From: DATGHS01 sp035307785
GTDB lineage: Bacteria; Planctomycetota; Planctomycetia; Gemmatales; Gemmataceae
NCBI GenBank assembly: GCA_035307785.1
Contig: DATGHS010000384.1
Location: 1 to 26,412, forward strand
Length of the DNA stretch: 26,412 bases
Reading direction: 5' to 3'
The translations under genes were made by a program, and so were the position numbers. Below the pieces are notes generated by a model. That model was not told where the DNA came from. It did no database searches and worked only from the letters and a program-made list of their open reading frames with translations. Below are positions 15,509-23,579 of the stretch, one piece after another. Each line of letters opens with the position of its first letter. Positions within the stretch are counted from its first letter, which is position 1.

Positions 15509-17389
15509 ATGGCTTCTCTCCAAGTATCCCGAAATTGGTGGAAGTGGCTGCTGGCCGTGGCTGCTTTCGCCTGCGCGGCCGGCCTGGCGGTCGTGTGGGC
15601 AGGGAGTTTTTGGAGTTGGAGCCAGGCACGTAATTCAACGCCGGACTCCAACCAACCGTTCCATCCGCCGCCCAACCTTTTTTCGAACGACCGCCTTTCG
15701 GTATGGTGGGAGATTCCTCCGCCGGCCGTGCAACGATTTCCGGAGCACGGAAGCGATAGCAACATCCATCCAACCGATTACACCGGCCCCAGCGCCTGTA
15801 AGGAATGTCACCCGCGCAATTATGAATCTTGGTCCAACCATTCGCATCGCTGGATGAATGCGCTGGCGAACGAGTCCACGGTGAAGGGCGATTTCTCCGG
15901 CAACGCCAGCATTTCGTACCTCGGGGGCAAGGCGAAATTCTACCGGCAAGACGGCCGGTACCGCATGACACTTGAACGCGGCGCCATCAAACGCGAATAT
16001 GAGATCACGCAAACGATTGGCTCGCGCTTTTTCCAATACTATGTGGGCAAACAACTCGAAGGGCCGGAGCCGGCCGAGCATCATTTCTACCACAAAGACC
16101 ATCTCCTTCAATTCGGGTACTGGCTCGACAAGAAGGAGTGGGTGCCGATCGTTCACGTGGGTCCGGAAAAGCCGGATGGAAAGCGCCCCGATCCGTTCAC
16201 GCCTCCCGAGCGCGGCGGGCACTATGCCGAATACTCGGCCAGCTGCAACTACTGTCATACCACGTTTCCCCTGGCGGATATGTATGGCCGACATCCGGCC
16301 CTGGTCGGCACGTATACGCCAATTGCCATGCAGTTTTCCCTTGGCGATTATCTGAAGAAGGAGCGGGCCAGCACGATCGATAGTATTTTGAAGCGAATGG
16401 CGACTACTGCCGATGCCCGGCCGATGATGGATTGGGATGCGGAGCATTACGGCGTAACTCTCGGCGTCAGTTGCGAGGCCTGCCACCTGGGCGGCCGGGA
16501 GCACGTGAAGAGCGAAGGCAAAATTCCACCAAAATTCATGGCCGAGAGCCCCTATCTCTATTTGGCGAGTTCGAGTGTGCCGACGGGCCGCACGCACGAC
16601 AACGTGAACTGGGTATGTGGCCGGTGCCATATTGGCCAGCGGCCGCAATTCGCATCCGGAATGTCGACCTGGAATTCGGTGGAGTATTCCGACGCCATGC
16701 TCGGCAAATGCTACTTGCAACTGCGCTGCGTCGATTGCCATAACCCGCACGTGAGCATTGGCCCCAAATGGACCGCAACTCCGGCAGAAGACGATGCCAA
16801 GTGCCTCAAATGCCACGACAAGTTCAAGGCGGAGAAACCGCGGGCCGAGCACACGCATCACCCCGCCGGCAGTGAAGGCGCCCGCTGCATGAATTGCCAC
16901 ATGCCGCGCATCAACGAGGGCCTGCAAGACACGGTGCGCACCCACATGATCTATTCGCCCACCCGGACCGACATGATCGAAGCCAACCACCCCAACGCTT
17001 GTAACCTCTGCCATACCGACAAACCCATCGACTGGACGCTCGGTAAATTGAAGGACTGGTACGGCAAGTCGTACAACCAAAACCGGTTGAAGGTCAATTA
17101 CCCGCAGCGCTCGGAGAGCGTGGGTGAAGGTTGGCTGCACAGCCCAAACGAGGCGGTTCGGCTAGTCGCAATCTGCGCGCTGGGCCGGGCGAAGGATCCG
17201 AAGGCAATTTCACTTCTGATTCAAGGGCTCGACGATCCGTACCTGCTGAATCGCCAGTTCGCTTCCAAACAGCTGGAAGATCTTCTCGGCGTGCGCCTGG
17301 CCGACTTCGGCTACCATTTCTACATGAGCCAAGACGAGCGCCGGCAACCACTGGCCGACTTGCGCGCTAAGTTTTCAAAAACTCAATAG
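15509..17389 (+). CDS. Membrane-anchored octahaem c-type cytochrome
   Basis: A 626-residue electron-transfer or redox protein facing the periplasm. Residues 10-35 form one hydrophobic anchor (WWKWLLAVAAFACAAGLAVVW). Eight CxxCH haem-attachment motifs follow: CKECH 97-101, CNYCH 246-250, CEACH 322-326, CGRCH 370-374, CVDCH 407-411, CLKCH 432-436, CMNCH 460-464 and CNLCH 498-502. The long gap between the first and second motifs holds a beta-rich section without haem. The C-terminal 100 residues look like HEAT-type helical repeats (SPNEAVRLVAICALGRAKDPKAISLLIQGL). The ATG at 15509 was chosen because it opens directly into the anchor; upstream sequence belongs to the EVE promoter side. The stop lies 5 bp before the next sulfatase gene. 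Redox substrate unknown; not recognised as a known nitrite or hydroxylamine enzyme. Confidence 0.88.
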   Translation: MASLQVSRNWWKWLLAVAAFACAAGLAVVWAGSFWSWSQARNSTPDSNQPFHPPPNLFSNDRLSVWWEIPPPAVQRFPEHGSDSNIHPTDYTGPSACKECHPRNYESWSNHSHRWMNALANESTVKGDFSGNASISYLGGKAKFYRQDGRYRMTLERGAIKREYEITQTIGSRFFQYYVGKQLEGPEPAEHHFYHKDHLLQFGYWLDKKEWVPIVHVGPEKPDGKRPDPFTPPERGGHYAEYSASCNYCHTTFPLADMYGRHPALVGTYTPIAMQFSLGDYLKKERASTIDSILKRMATTADARPMMDWDAEHYGVTLGVSCEACHLGGREHVKSEGKIPPKFMAESPYLYLASSSVPTGRTHDNVNWVCGRCHIGQRPQFASGMSTWNSVEYSDAMLGKCYLQLRCVDCHNPHVSIGPKWTATPAEDDAKCLKCHDKFKAEKPRAEHTHHPAGSEGARCMNCHMPRINEGLQDTVRTHMIYSPTRTDMIEANHPNACNLCHTDKPIDWTLGKLKDWYGKSYNQNRLKVNYPQRSESVGEGWLHSPNEAVRLVAICALGRAKDPKAISLLIQGLDDPYLLNRQFASKQLEDLLGVRLADFGYHFYMSQDERRQPLADLRAKFSKTQ

Positions 17390-17394
17390 GCCTT

Positions 17395-18846
17395 ATGAGT
17401 CGCATACGTCCTATTCTGTTCGCTACGATTCTGCCGATGCTCCCGGTTGCATTCGCGCAGGCCGGCGACGAGAAACCCAACCGGCCCAACATTGTCTTCA
17501 TCCTGGCCGACGATCTTGGCATCAACGATCTCGGCTGCTATGGCCGCAAGGATCAGCAGTCGCCGAACATCGACAGGCTGGCCACTCAAGGCATGCGCTT
17601 CACTTGTGCCTACGCCCAGCCGGTTTGCTCGCCGTCGCGGGCGGCCATCCTCACCGGCAAAGACCCGGCCCGGCTGCATATCACGACGTTCCTGCCGGGC
17701 CGCGGCGATGCGCCGTCGCAGAAGCTACTGCATCCGAAGATCGCCATGCAATTGCCGCTGGAAGAAAAGACGCTGAACCAGCGGCTGAAGGAAATCGGCT
17801 ACGTCTCCGCCTGCATCGGCAAGTGGCACCTGGGCGGGCAAGGCTTCGGCCCGAAGGAGCATGGCTTCGATTTCGTGCACGCCGGGCAGGCCAACACCAA
17901 GCCGAGCGACAGCGAAGGCGGCAAGGGCGAATACGACCTCACCACGCAAGCGCTGAAGTTCCTGGAGCAGAACAAGGACAAGCCGTTCTTCCTGTACCTG
18001 GCCCACAACAACCCGCACGTGCCGCTGGCCGCGAAGCCGGAACTGGTGGCGAAGTACAAGGATTCGTTCAACCCGGTCTATGCCGCGATGGTTGAAACGC
18101 TCGACGACAGCGTGGGCATGGTGCTGAAGAGGCTCGACGAGCTGAAGCTGGCCGACAACACCATCGTGGTCTTCACGTCCGACAACGGCGGCCTGCACGT
18201 GCTGGAAGGGCCCAATACTCCGGCCACGCTCAACACGCTGTTCCGCGCCGGCAAAGGCTTCCTCTACGAGGGCGGATTGCGCGTGCCGCTAATCGTGCGC
18301 TGGCCGGGCAAGGTAGCCGCGGGGAAGGTGGAAGATGAGCAAGTGATCAACAGCGATTGGGTGCCGACGTTTTTGGAGATGTGCGGGCTGAAGATTCCGG
18401 AAGGCATGGATGGCGTGAGTATTGCCAGGTTGTTGCAAGGCGAAAAGCTGCCAGCGCGGCCGCTTTTCTGGCATTCTCCGCATTACATGAATCAAGGCAG
18501 CCGGCCCGGCGGGGCCATCCGCATTGGCGATTGGAAGTTGATCGAAGATTACGAAGACCACCGGTTGGAACTCTTCAATCTGAAAGAAGACATCGGTGAG
18601 CAACGGGATCTGAGCGCCGATGAAAAGATTCGCGCTGCTAAGATGCGAAACACATTAAAGCTTTGGCGCGTGAGCATTGGCGCCCAAGAAAACACTCCCA
18701 GCCCCAACTTCGACCCCGCCTGTCACAAGAAGCTTTACGAAGACATCGATGTCTCGAACCTGAAGCCGGATCGTACCGCGGCCGAGATGCGGCCCAAGCT
18801 CCAGGCCTGGCGCGACGGCATGAACGCGGTGCTGAAGAAACAATAA
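17395..18846 (+). CDS. Secreted sulfatase 2
   Basis: A 483-residue extracytoplasmic sulfatase. A signal peptide (residues 1-22, cleavage near FAQA) precedes the metal motif NIVFILADD (residues 32-40). The active-site signature is C78-S-P-S-R82, with Cys78 expected to become formylglycine. GKWHLGG and FTSDNGG follow in the right order, and the C-terminal sub-domain includes RPLFWHSPHYM and IRIGDWKLIEDYED, as in many planctomycete sulfatases. It starts 5 bp after the cytochrome stop, so the two genes are probably co-transcribed. The ribosome site is weak (TAGG), consistent with translational coupling. Substrate unknown; the downstream sulfatase and GH51 enzyme point to a sulfated glycan. Confidence 0.95.
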   Translation: MSRIRPILFATILPMLPVAFAQAGDEKPNRPNIVFILADDLGINDLGCYGRKDQQSPNIDRLATQGMRFTCAYAQPVCSPSRAAILTGKDPARLHITTFLPGRGDAPSQKLLHPKIAMQLPLEEKTLNQRLKEIGYVSACIGKWHLGGQGFGPKEHGFDFVHAGQANTKPSDSEGGKGEYDLTTQALKFLEQNKDKPFFLYLAHNNPHVPLAAKPELVAKYKDSFNPVYAAMVETLDDSVGMVLKRLDELKLADNTIVVFTSDNGGLHVLEGPNTPATLNTLFRAGKGFLYEGGLRVPLIVRWPGKVAAGKVEDEQVINSDWVPTFLEMCGLKIPEGMDGVSIARLLQGEKLPARPLFWHSPHYMNQGSRPGGAIRIGDWKLIEDYEDHRLELFNLKEDIGEQRDLSADEKIRAAKMRNTLKLWRVSIGAQENTPSPNFDPACHKKLYEDIDVSNLKPDRTAAEMRPKLQAWRDGMNAVLKKQ

Positions 18847-18858
18847 TGTCGTTACATA

Positions 18859-18929
18859 GGCGAGCCGAGCCGCGTAAGCGGCCGGGTCGAGCCCGCTTCG
18901 ACCCGGCCGCTCACGCGGCTCGGCTCGCC
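18859..18929. repeat. 32-bp inverted repeat between two sulfatase genes
   Basis: The arms 18859-18890 and 18898-18929 are complementary at 31 of 32 positions around a 7-base loop. The pattern GGCGAGCCGAGCCGCGTAAG with its mirror resembles dispersed planctomycete repeats. As RNA it would be a very stable stem, able to end transcription or set the ratio of flanking messages. Confidence 0.85.
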
Positions 18930-18953
18930 CCAGCATTTTCCGAGGTAACCCGC

Positions 18954-20591
18954 GTGCTCCGCCATCTCCTCTCCTTGGCCGCCGTCATCATCTTCGCCGC
19001 CACCGCCGCAGCCGAACCGCCCGCGAAGCCCAACATCCTCCTCATCGTGGCCGACGACATGGGCTTCTCCGATGCCGGCTGCTATGGCGGCGAGATTGCC
19101 ACGCCGAATCTCGACGCGCTGGCGAAGAATGGCCTGCGCTTCACCCAGTTCTACAACACGGCCCGCTGCTGGCCGTCGCGTGCCGCCATCCTCACCGGCT
19201 ACTACGCCCAGGCCGTGCGGCGCGACACCGTGCCCGGCATCAAGAGCGGCGCACAGGGCGTGCGGCCACCGTGGGCGAATCTGTTGCCCGATATGCTGAA
19301 GCCGCTGGGGTACCGTTCGTACCATTCCGGCAAATGGCATGTCGATGGCCTGCCGCTGCAAAACGGCTTCGACCATTCCTACAGCCTGAACGATCATGAC
19401 CGCCACTTCACGCCCAAGGCACACACCGAAGACGACAAGCGCCTGCCGGCGGTCACCGCGAAGGACAGCTACTACTCGACCACCGCAATTGCCGATCACG
19501 CCATTCAGTTCCTGAAGGACCATGCCGAGAAATATCCCGACCGGCCTTTCTTCGAGTTTCTGGCCTTCACCTGCCCGCACTTCCCACTGCAAGCGCCGCC
19601 GGAAGACATCGCCCGCTACCGCAAGACCTACGTGGCCGGCTGGGACGCGATGCGCCTCGAACGCTGGAAGCGCTTGCAGGAATTGCACATCGGCGGCACC
19701 TCGCTTTCGGCCATCGAGCGCGACCTTGGCCCTCCTTATAACTTCCCCGACGCATTGAAGAAGCTTGGGCCCAACGAGGTGAACCGCCCCCTGCCGTGGA
19801 CCGACCTCACGCCGGAGCAGCGCGAATTTCAAGCGAACAAGATGGCCGTGCACGCCGCGATGGTGGATCGCATGGACCGCGAGATTGGCCGGGTTCTGGA
19901 ACAATTGCGAGCGATGGGTGCGCTGGAAAACACGCTCGTGTTCTTCCTCTCCGACAATGGCGCCAGCGCGGAAATCATGGTCCGCGGCGATGGACACGAT
20001 CCGCATGCCGAGTGTGGCACCGGGGCGACGTTCCTCAGCATCGGCCCCGGCTGGTCGAGCCTGGCGAACACGCCGTTCCGGCGGCACAAGACCTGGGTGC
20101 ACGAAGGCGGCATCTCCACGCCGTTGATTGTCTCCTGGCCGAAGGGCATCGCCGCCCGCGGCGAACTGCGGCACACGCCGGGGCATATCATCGACCTGGT
20201 GCCGACGATTCTGGAACTCGCGGGTGGCAAGCCGCCGAGCGACGCTTTTGGGCGCGGGGCTCCCGACCCCGCCCCGACCCGACCCGGCAAAAGCCTGGTT
20301 CCGCTCTTCGCCAAAGACGGCACCATGACGCACGAAACCATTTGGTGGCTGCACGAGGGAAACCGCGCCTTGCGGGCTGGCAACTGGAAGATTGTCGCGG
20401 CCGGCAAAGATTCGCCGTGGGAACTATATGATCTGACTTTTGACCGCTCCGAGATGCAAAACCTGGCGGCCGAGAAGCCGGAAAAGGTTCGCGAACTGGC
20501 GGCGCTATGGACGAAGCAGTTCGAGGAATATGCCGCATTGGCAGCGAAAGATTTGCCGCCGGAGCCGAAACCGAAGGAGAAGAAAGAATGA
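18954..20591 (+). CDS. Secreted sulfatase 3
   Basis: About 545 residues from a GTG at 18954. The GTG was chosen because GAGG lies at 18942-18945 and the product opens straight into a signal peptide (LRHLLSLAAVIIFAATAAA). An in-frame ATG at 18846, overlapping the previous stop as TAATG, would put a 32-bp hairpin repeat inside the coding region and a basic stretch before the signal peptide. The metal motif NILLIVADD is at residues 27-35 and the active-site signature C72-W-P-S-R76, with Cys72 as the formylglycine precursor. GKWHVDG and SDNGASAE follow. A Pro-rich stretch near SDAFGRGAPDPAPTRPG is unusual. It overlaps the GH51 gene by ATGA, so translation is coupled. Confidence 0.93.
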   Translation: MLRHLLSLAAVIIFAATAAAEPPAKPNILLIVADDMGFSDAGCYGGEIATPNLDALAKNGLRFTQFYNTARCWPSRAAILTGYYAQAVRRDTVPGIKSGAQGVRPPWANLLPDMLKPLGYRSYHSGKWHVDGLPLQNGFDHSYSLNDHDRHFTPKAHTEDDKRLPAVTAKDSYYSTTAIADHAIQFLKDHAEKYPDRPFFEFLAFTCPHFPLQAPPEDIARYRKTYVAGWDAMRLERWKRLQELHIGGTSLSAIERDLGPPYNFPDALKKLGPNEVNRPLPWTDLTPEQREFQANKMAVHAAMVDRMDREIGRVLEQLRAMGALENTLVFFLSDNGASAEIMVRGDGHDPHAECGTGATFLSIGPGWSSLANTPFRRHKTWVHEGGISTPLIVSWPKGIAARGELRHTPGHIIDLVPTILELAGGKPPSDAFGRGAPDPAPTRPGKSLVPLFAKDGTMTHETIWWLHEGNRALRAGNWKIVAAGKDSPWELYDLTFDRSEMQNLAAEKPEKVRELAALWTKQFEEYAALAAKDLPPEPKPKEKKE

Positions 20592-23005
20592 TCGAACAGA
20601 AGGAAACGAAGCAAACGAAGCAAACGAAGAATCAGATAACAAAGAGAGCGTTGCAGCGCTTTTTCTCTTCGTTGCCTTTGTTAGCTTCTGTTCAAATACT
20701 TCTGTGCGTTCATTCTTTCGCCAATGCCACCGATCCAGCGCTTCTGAAAAACCCTGACTTCGCCAACAAACTCGAATCCTGGTCACTCACGGCCTACGGC
20801 GCAAAGCCCGCGCTCGAGTTCGACACCAAGATCATCCACGGCAGCAAACAATCGCTGCACATCTCGGCGAGCGAGCCCTCCGACGCGGCCATTTCGCAGG
20901 ATGTTCGTCTTCAACCTGGAGGCTGCTATCGCTTCAGCGGCTTTGTGCGCACCCGGCAACTTGCTCCGCGCGGCACTTCCATCTCCGGCACGCTACAGGT
21001 CCAGCGCCGCGGCGGCAATGGCATCATTGCGTCCGCTGCCAGCCATAAGGGCGACACCGATTGGACGAAGGTCGAAGTCTACTTCGAAGCCCCGGCCGAT
21101 GGCTGGGTGCACCTCGTGCTGTTCTTCGTCGGCTTCGGCAAGGGCACGGGCAGCGTATGGTTTGACGATTTGAAGCTCGAAGCCGTCGATGTGGCCCGAA
21201 CGCCACTGAGAATAACGCGCGAGCCACTTTTTGCCGGCGAAATCAACCCGTTCCAGTATGGCCAGTTCGTCGAGTACTTGTGCGACCTGATCCCCAGCAT
21301 GTGGGCCGAGAAGCTATATGACGGCAGCTTCGAAGGACTGAGCCCCTACAAGATGTCGTATCTGCGAGACACCGACTTCCGCGAAAAGCCGTGGTACCCA
21401 ACCGGGGCCACCAACCGCGCCGAATTCGTGCGCGATCCGAAAGACCCCGTCGGCGGCAAGTTTTCGCAGAGGATTTCGGTGGCCGACGGCGCGCCCTGCA
21501 CTGTCGGCATTGCACAGGATGGACTCGCTATCGCCAAGGATCAGCCGTGCGTATTCTCTTGTTACTTGCGGCAAACTGGGGTGCAAGGACCGGTGACGAT
21601 TCGCATACACCGCGACCAGAAGGAATACGCTGCATGCGAGTTTCAGCCCACGACGGAATGGAAGAAGCACACCGCTCGGCTCGCGTTCTCCGGCGATGAT
21701 ACCAACGCCACCATTAGCATCGCTTTCCGTGGTCCCGGCACACTGTGGATCGATAGCGCTTCGCTTATGCCGGAAAAAACCGTTGGCGGCTGGCGGCCCG
21801 ATGTCGTCGAAGCCGTGCGAGCGCTGAAGCCCGGCATCATTCGCTTTGGCGGCAGCGCGCTCGATGACCCGAGCCTCGGCACCTTTGACTGGCGTGATAC
21901 TCTCGGCGACCCCGACCGCCGCATGCCCTTCCGCGCCTGGGGCGGTCTTCAGCCGGCCGGCGCCGGACTGGAAGAAATCGTGCAGTTCTGCAAAGCAGTT
22001 GGGGCCGAGCCCCTTTTATGCGTGCGTGTGAGCGGCAAGACACCGCGCGATGCGGCCGAGCAAGTGCAATACTTCAATGGTCCCGCTGATTCCCCGATGG
22101 GCAAGCTGCGAGCGAAGAACGGCCACGCCGAGCCGTACGGCGTCATCTATTGGCAGGTCGGCAACGAACTCGGCGGAGCGGAGTACGAAGCCAAGCTGCC
22201 CGCGTTCTGCGAAGCAATGAAGGCGGCCGACCCGAAGATCAAGCTGCTTTCCAGCTACCCATCGGAAAACGTGTTGAAGCAGGCTGGCCGCTGGCTCGAT
22301 TTTATCTGTCCGCATCATTACGGCTGTGCCGACCTGGCCGGCAAAGAGCGGAACTTGCTCGACCTGAAGGAAATGATTGCGCGGCTTGGTGGCGGTCGGC
22401 CAATCAAGGTCGCGGTCACGGAATGGAACACCACCGGCGGCGATTGGGGCCCGCCGCGGGCCATGCTCTGGACGCTCGACAACGCCCTGGCCTGCTCGCG
22501 CTATCAAAACCTGCTGCACCGCCACGGCGACATTGTGACCATCGCCAACCGCTCGAACCTGTGCAACAGCTTCTGCTCCGGCATCATCCAGACCGATCGC
22601 CACCGCCTCTACACCACGCCCACGTATCACGCCCAGGTTTTGTACGCCACGCTGGCCGGCAACCGCGCGCTGAAGATTGACTCCCCATTGCCGCCGAACG
22701 TCGGACTCGACGTAAGCGCCACGCTTTCGGCCGACGGCCAATGGCTCACTATTTTCGCCGTGAACCCCACCCTGCATGAAATCACCCGTCCGCTCGACCT
22801 CTCCGTCTTCGGCAACACCGGCCAGGAGATGGAAGTGGTCACGCTCACGGACACGAAGCATGCCGGCGAACCGGATGTAACAAACAGTTTCGCCGAGCCG
22901 AGCCGCATTGTTCCCGTGACCTCGAAATTTGCTGCGCCTTCGGCGATGTTCGATTTCCGCTTCACGCCGCTATCACTGACGGTGCTGCGGTGGAAGGTAC
23001 GGTAA
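20588..23005 (+). CDS. GH51-type alpha-L-arabinofuranosidase, secreted
   Basis: An 805-residue glycoside hydrolase. The start at 20588 overlaps the sulfatase stop (ATGA) and has AAGGAG at 20574-20579. A polar, Lys/Thr/Gln-rich leader is followed by a signal-peptide-like hydrophobic segment (about residues 25-47, ending SFANA). Residues 50-205 look like a CBM4/9-type carbohydrate-binding beta-sandwich. The catalytic barrel follows, with acid/base E527 in WQVGNELGG and nucleophile E612 in VTEWN, the expected retaining-enzyme pair. The C-terminus is a beta-sandwich. The two catalytic Glu are 85 residues apart, closer than the roughly 119 in well-studied GH51 enzymes. With two sulfatases upstream it likely trims arabinofuranose from a sulfated polysaccharide. 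Family call fairly secure; exact substrate is inference. Confidence 0.88.
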   Translation: MIEQKETKQTKQTKNQITKRALQRFFSSLPLLASVQILLCVHSFANATDPALLKNPDFANKLESWSLTAYGAKPALEFDTKIIHGSKQSLHISASEPSDAAISQDVRLQPGGCYRFSGFVRTRQLAPRGTSISGTLQVQRRGGNGIIASAASHKGDTDWTKVEVYFEAPADGWVHLVLFFVGFGKGTGSVWFDDLKLEAVDVARTPLRITREPLFAGEINPFQYGQFVEYLCDLIPSMWAEKLYDGSFEGLSPYKMSYLRDTDFREKPWYPTGATNRAEFVRDPKDPVGGKFSQRISVADGAPCTVGIAQDGLAIAKDQPCVFSCYLRQTGVQGPVTIRIHRDQKEYAACEFQPTTEWKKHTARLAFSGDDTNATISIAFRGPGTLWIDSASLMPEKTVGGWRPDVVEAVRALKPGIIRFGGSALDDPSLGTFDWRDTLGDPDRRMPFRAWGGLQPAGAGLEEIVQFCKAVGAEPLLCVRVSGKTPRDAAEQVQYFNGPADSPMGKLRAKNGHAEPYGVIYWQVGNELGGAEYEAKLPAFCEAMKAADPKIKLLSSYPSENVLKQAGRWLDFICPHHYGCADLAGKERNLLDLKEMIARLGGGRPIKVAVTEWNTTGGDWGPPRAMLWTLDNALACSRYQNLLHRHGDIVTIANRSNLCNSFCSGIIQTDRHRLYTTPTYHAQVLYATLAGNRALKIDSPLPPNVGLDVSATLSADGQWLTIFAVNPTLHEITRPLDLSVFGNTGQEMEVVTLTDTKHAGEPDVTNSFAEPSRIVPVTSKFAAPSAMFDFRFTPLSLTVLRWKVR
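20594..20693. repeat. Inverted repeat within the GH51 N-terminal coding region
   Basis: Arms 20594-20620 and 20667-20693 match at 22 of 27 positions after reverse complement. The left arm has GAACAGAAG then A/G-rich triplets (ACGAAG); the right arm is its mirror. This design resembles a repeat common in planctomycete genomes that reads as Lys/Thr-rich on one side and Leu/Phe/Ser-rich on the other. Here both arms are translated. Confidence 0.75.
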
Positions 23006-23064
23006 TTTGCCGTGACCCTTACTTCGGCTTGTCTTTTCGTTTGCGTCGGTCTACGATTGGGCTA

Positions 23065-23481
23065 GTGGTAACAATCACGCGATCACTGGCACTGTTCTGC
23101 GGCCTTCTGGTGGCCTTGCCGCAAGGTTGGTGCTGTTTGATCACGCCGGCGCCCTGTTGCGGCAAGCAACAGCCGGTCGAGAAACGTGAGGCCGCTTCCA
23201 AGCACAAGCCTTGCTGTTGCTGCTCGGAATCAGCCGAACAAACCCCCAGCCCGCCGAAGCCTGAGCCCAAGCCCCGCACTCCGGTCAAACCTTGCTGCTG
23301 CGAGAAGGCGCCGACCGTTCCCTCCGACCTGGCGCGCATTATCCCCGACCTGGCGGCTGTAGCTCTCTTCGTTCCCGTTGAGCCGGGCCTCCTGGAATCA
23401 GCTGTCCGAACCCCGTCGGGCAGCGTCTTTGTCGACTCGTCTCCACCTCTGCACATCCTTCACAGCGTCTGGCTGTGTTAA
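23065..23481 (+). CDS. Secreted cysteine-cluster protein (metal-binding candidate)
   Basis: About 138 residues from a GTG at 23065, which opens a signal peptide (TITRSLALFCGLLVALPQG). An in-frame ATG at 22990 would overlap the GH51 stop by 16 bp and add a long n-region. The mature part has Cys runs: CC, CC, a four-Cys run (HKPCCCCSE), a three-Cys run (VKPCCCEKA) and a final Cys at the C-terminus, separated by Pro/Lys-rich linkers (TPSPPKPEPKPRTP). Its second half (LARIIPDLAAVALFVPVEPG) is hydrophobic and may form a helix or beta segment. I do not recognise the family. Tandem Cys runs next to a second Cys-rich protein and a multicopper oxidase suggest copper or other soft-metal binding. The start is uncertain and no clear ribosome site is seen. 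Confidence 0.65.
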   Translation: MVTITRSLALFCGLLVALPQGWCCLITPAPCCGKQQPVEKREAASKHKPCCCCSESAEQTPSPPKPEPKPRTPVKPCCCEKAPTVPSDLARIIPDLAAVALFVPVEPGLLESAVRTPSGSVFVDSSPPLHILHSVWLC

Positions 23482-23579
23482 GCCGTTGGCCCTGCGCCGA
23501 GGCGAAGTTGCCTCTTCGCGGTCTTCGTGTTTTCACTTGGCTCAACTATCAGACCCATTTATTTGTGAGGGATATTTCA

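Noticed and set aside
15635..17140. 501-residue open frame on the minus strand
   Set aside because: It is the mirror of the multihaem cytochrome gene, whose eight CxxCH motifs and signal anchor prove the plus frame.
18852..20354. 500-residue open frame on the minus strand
   Set aside because: Shadow of sulfatase 3; no domain, start context or signal peptide, and the GC-rich third positions explain its length.
20507..20587. Upstream extension of the GH51 frame to an earlier ATG
   Set aside because: It overlaps the sulfatase C-terminus by 85 bp. The ATGA start at 20588 has a strong ribosome site.
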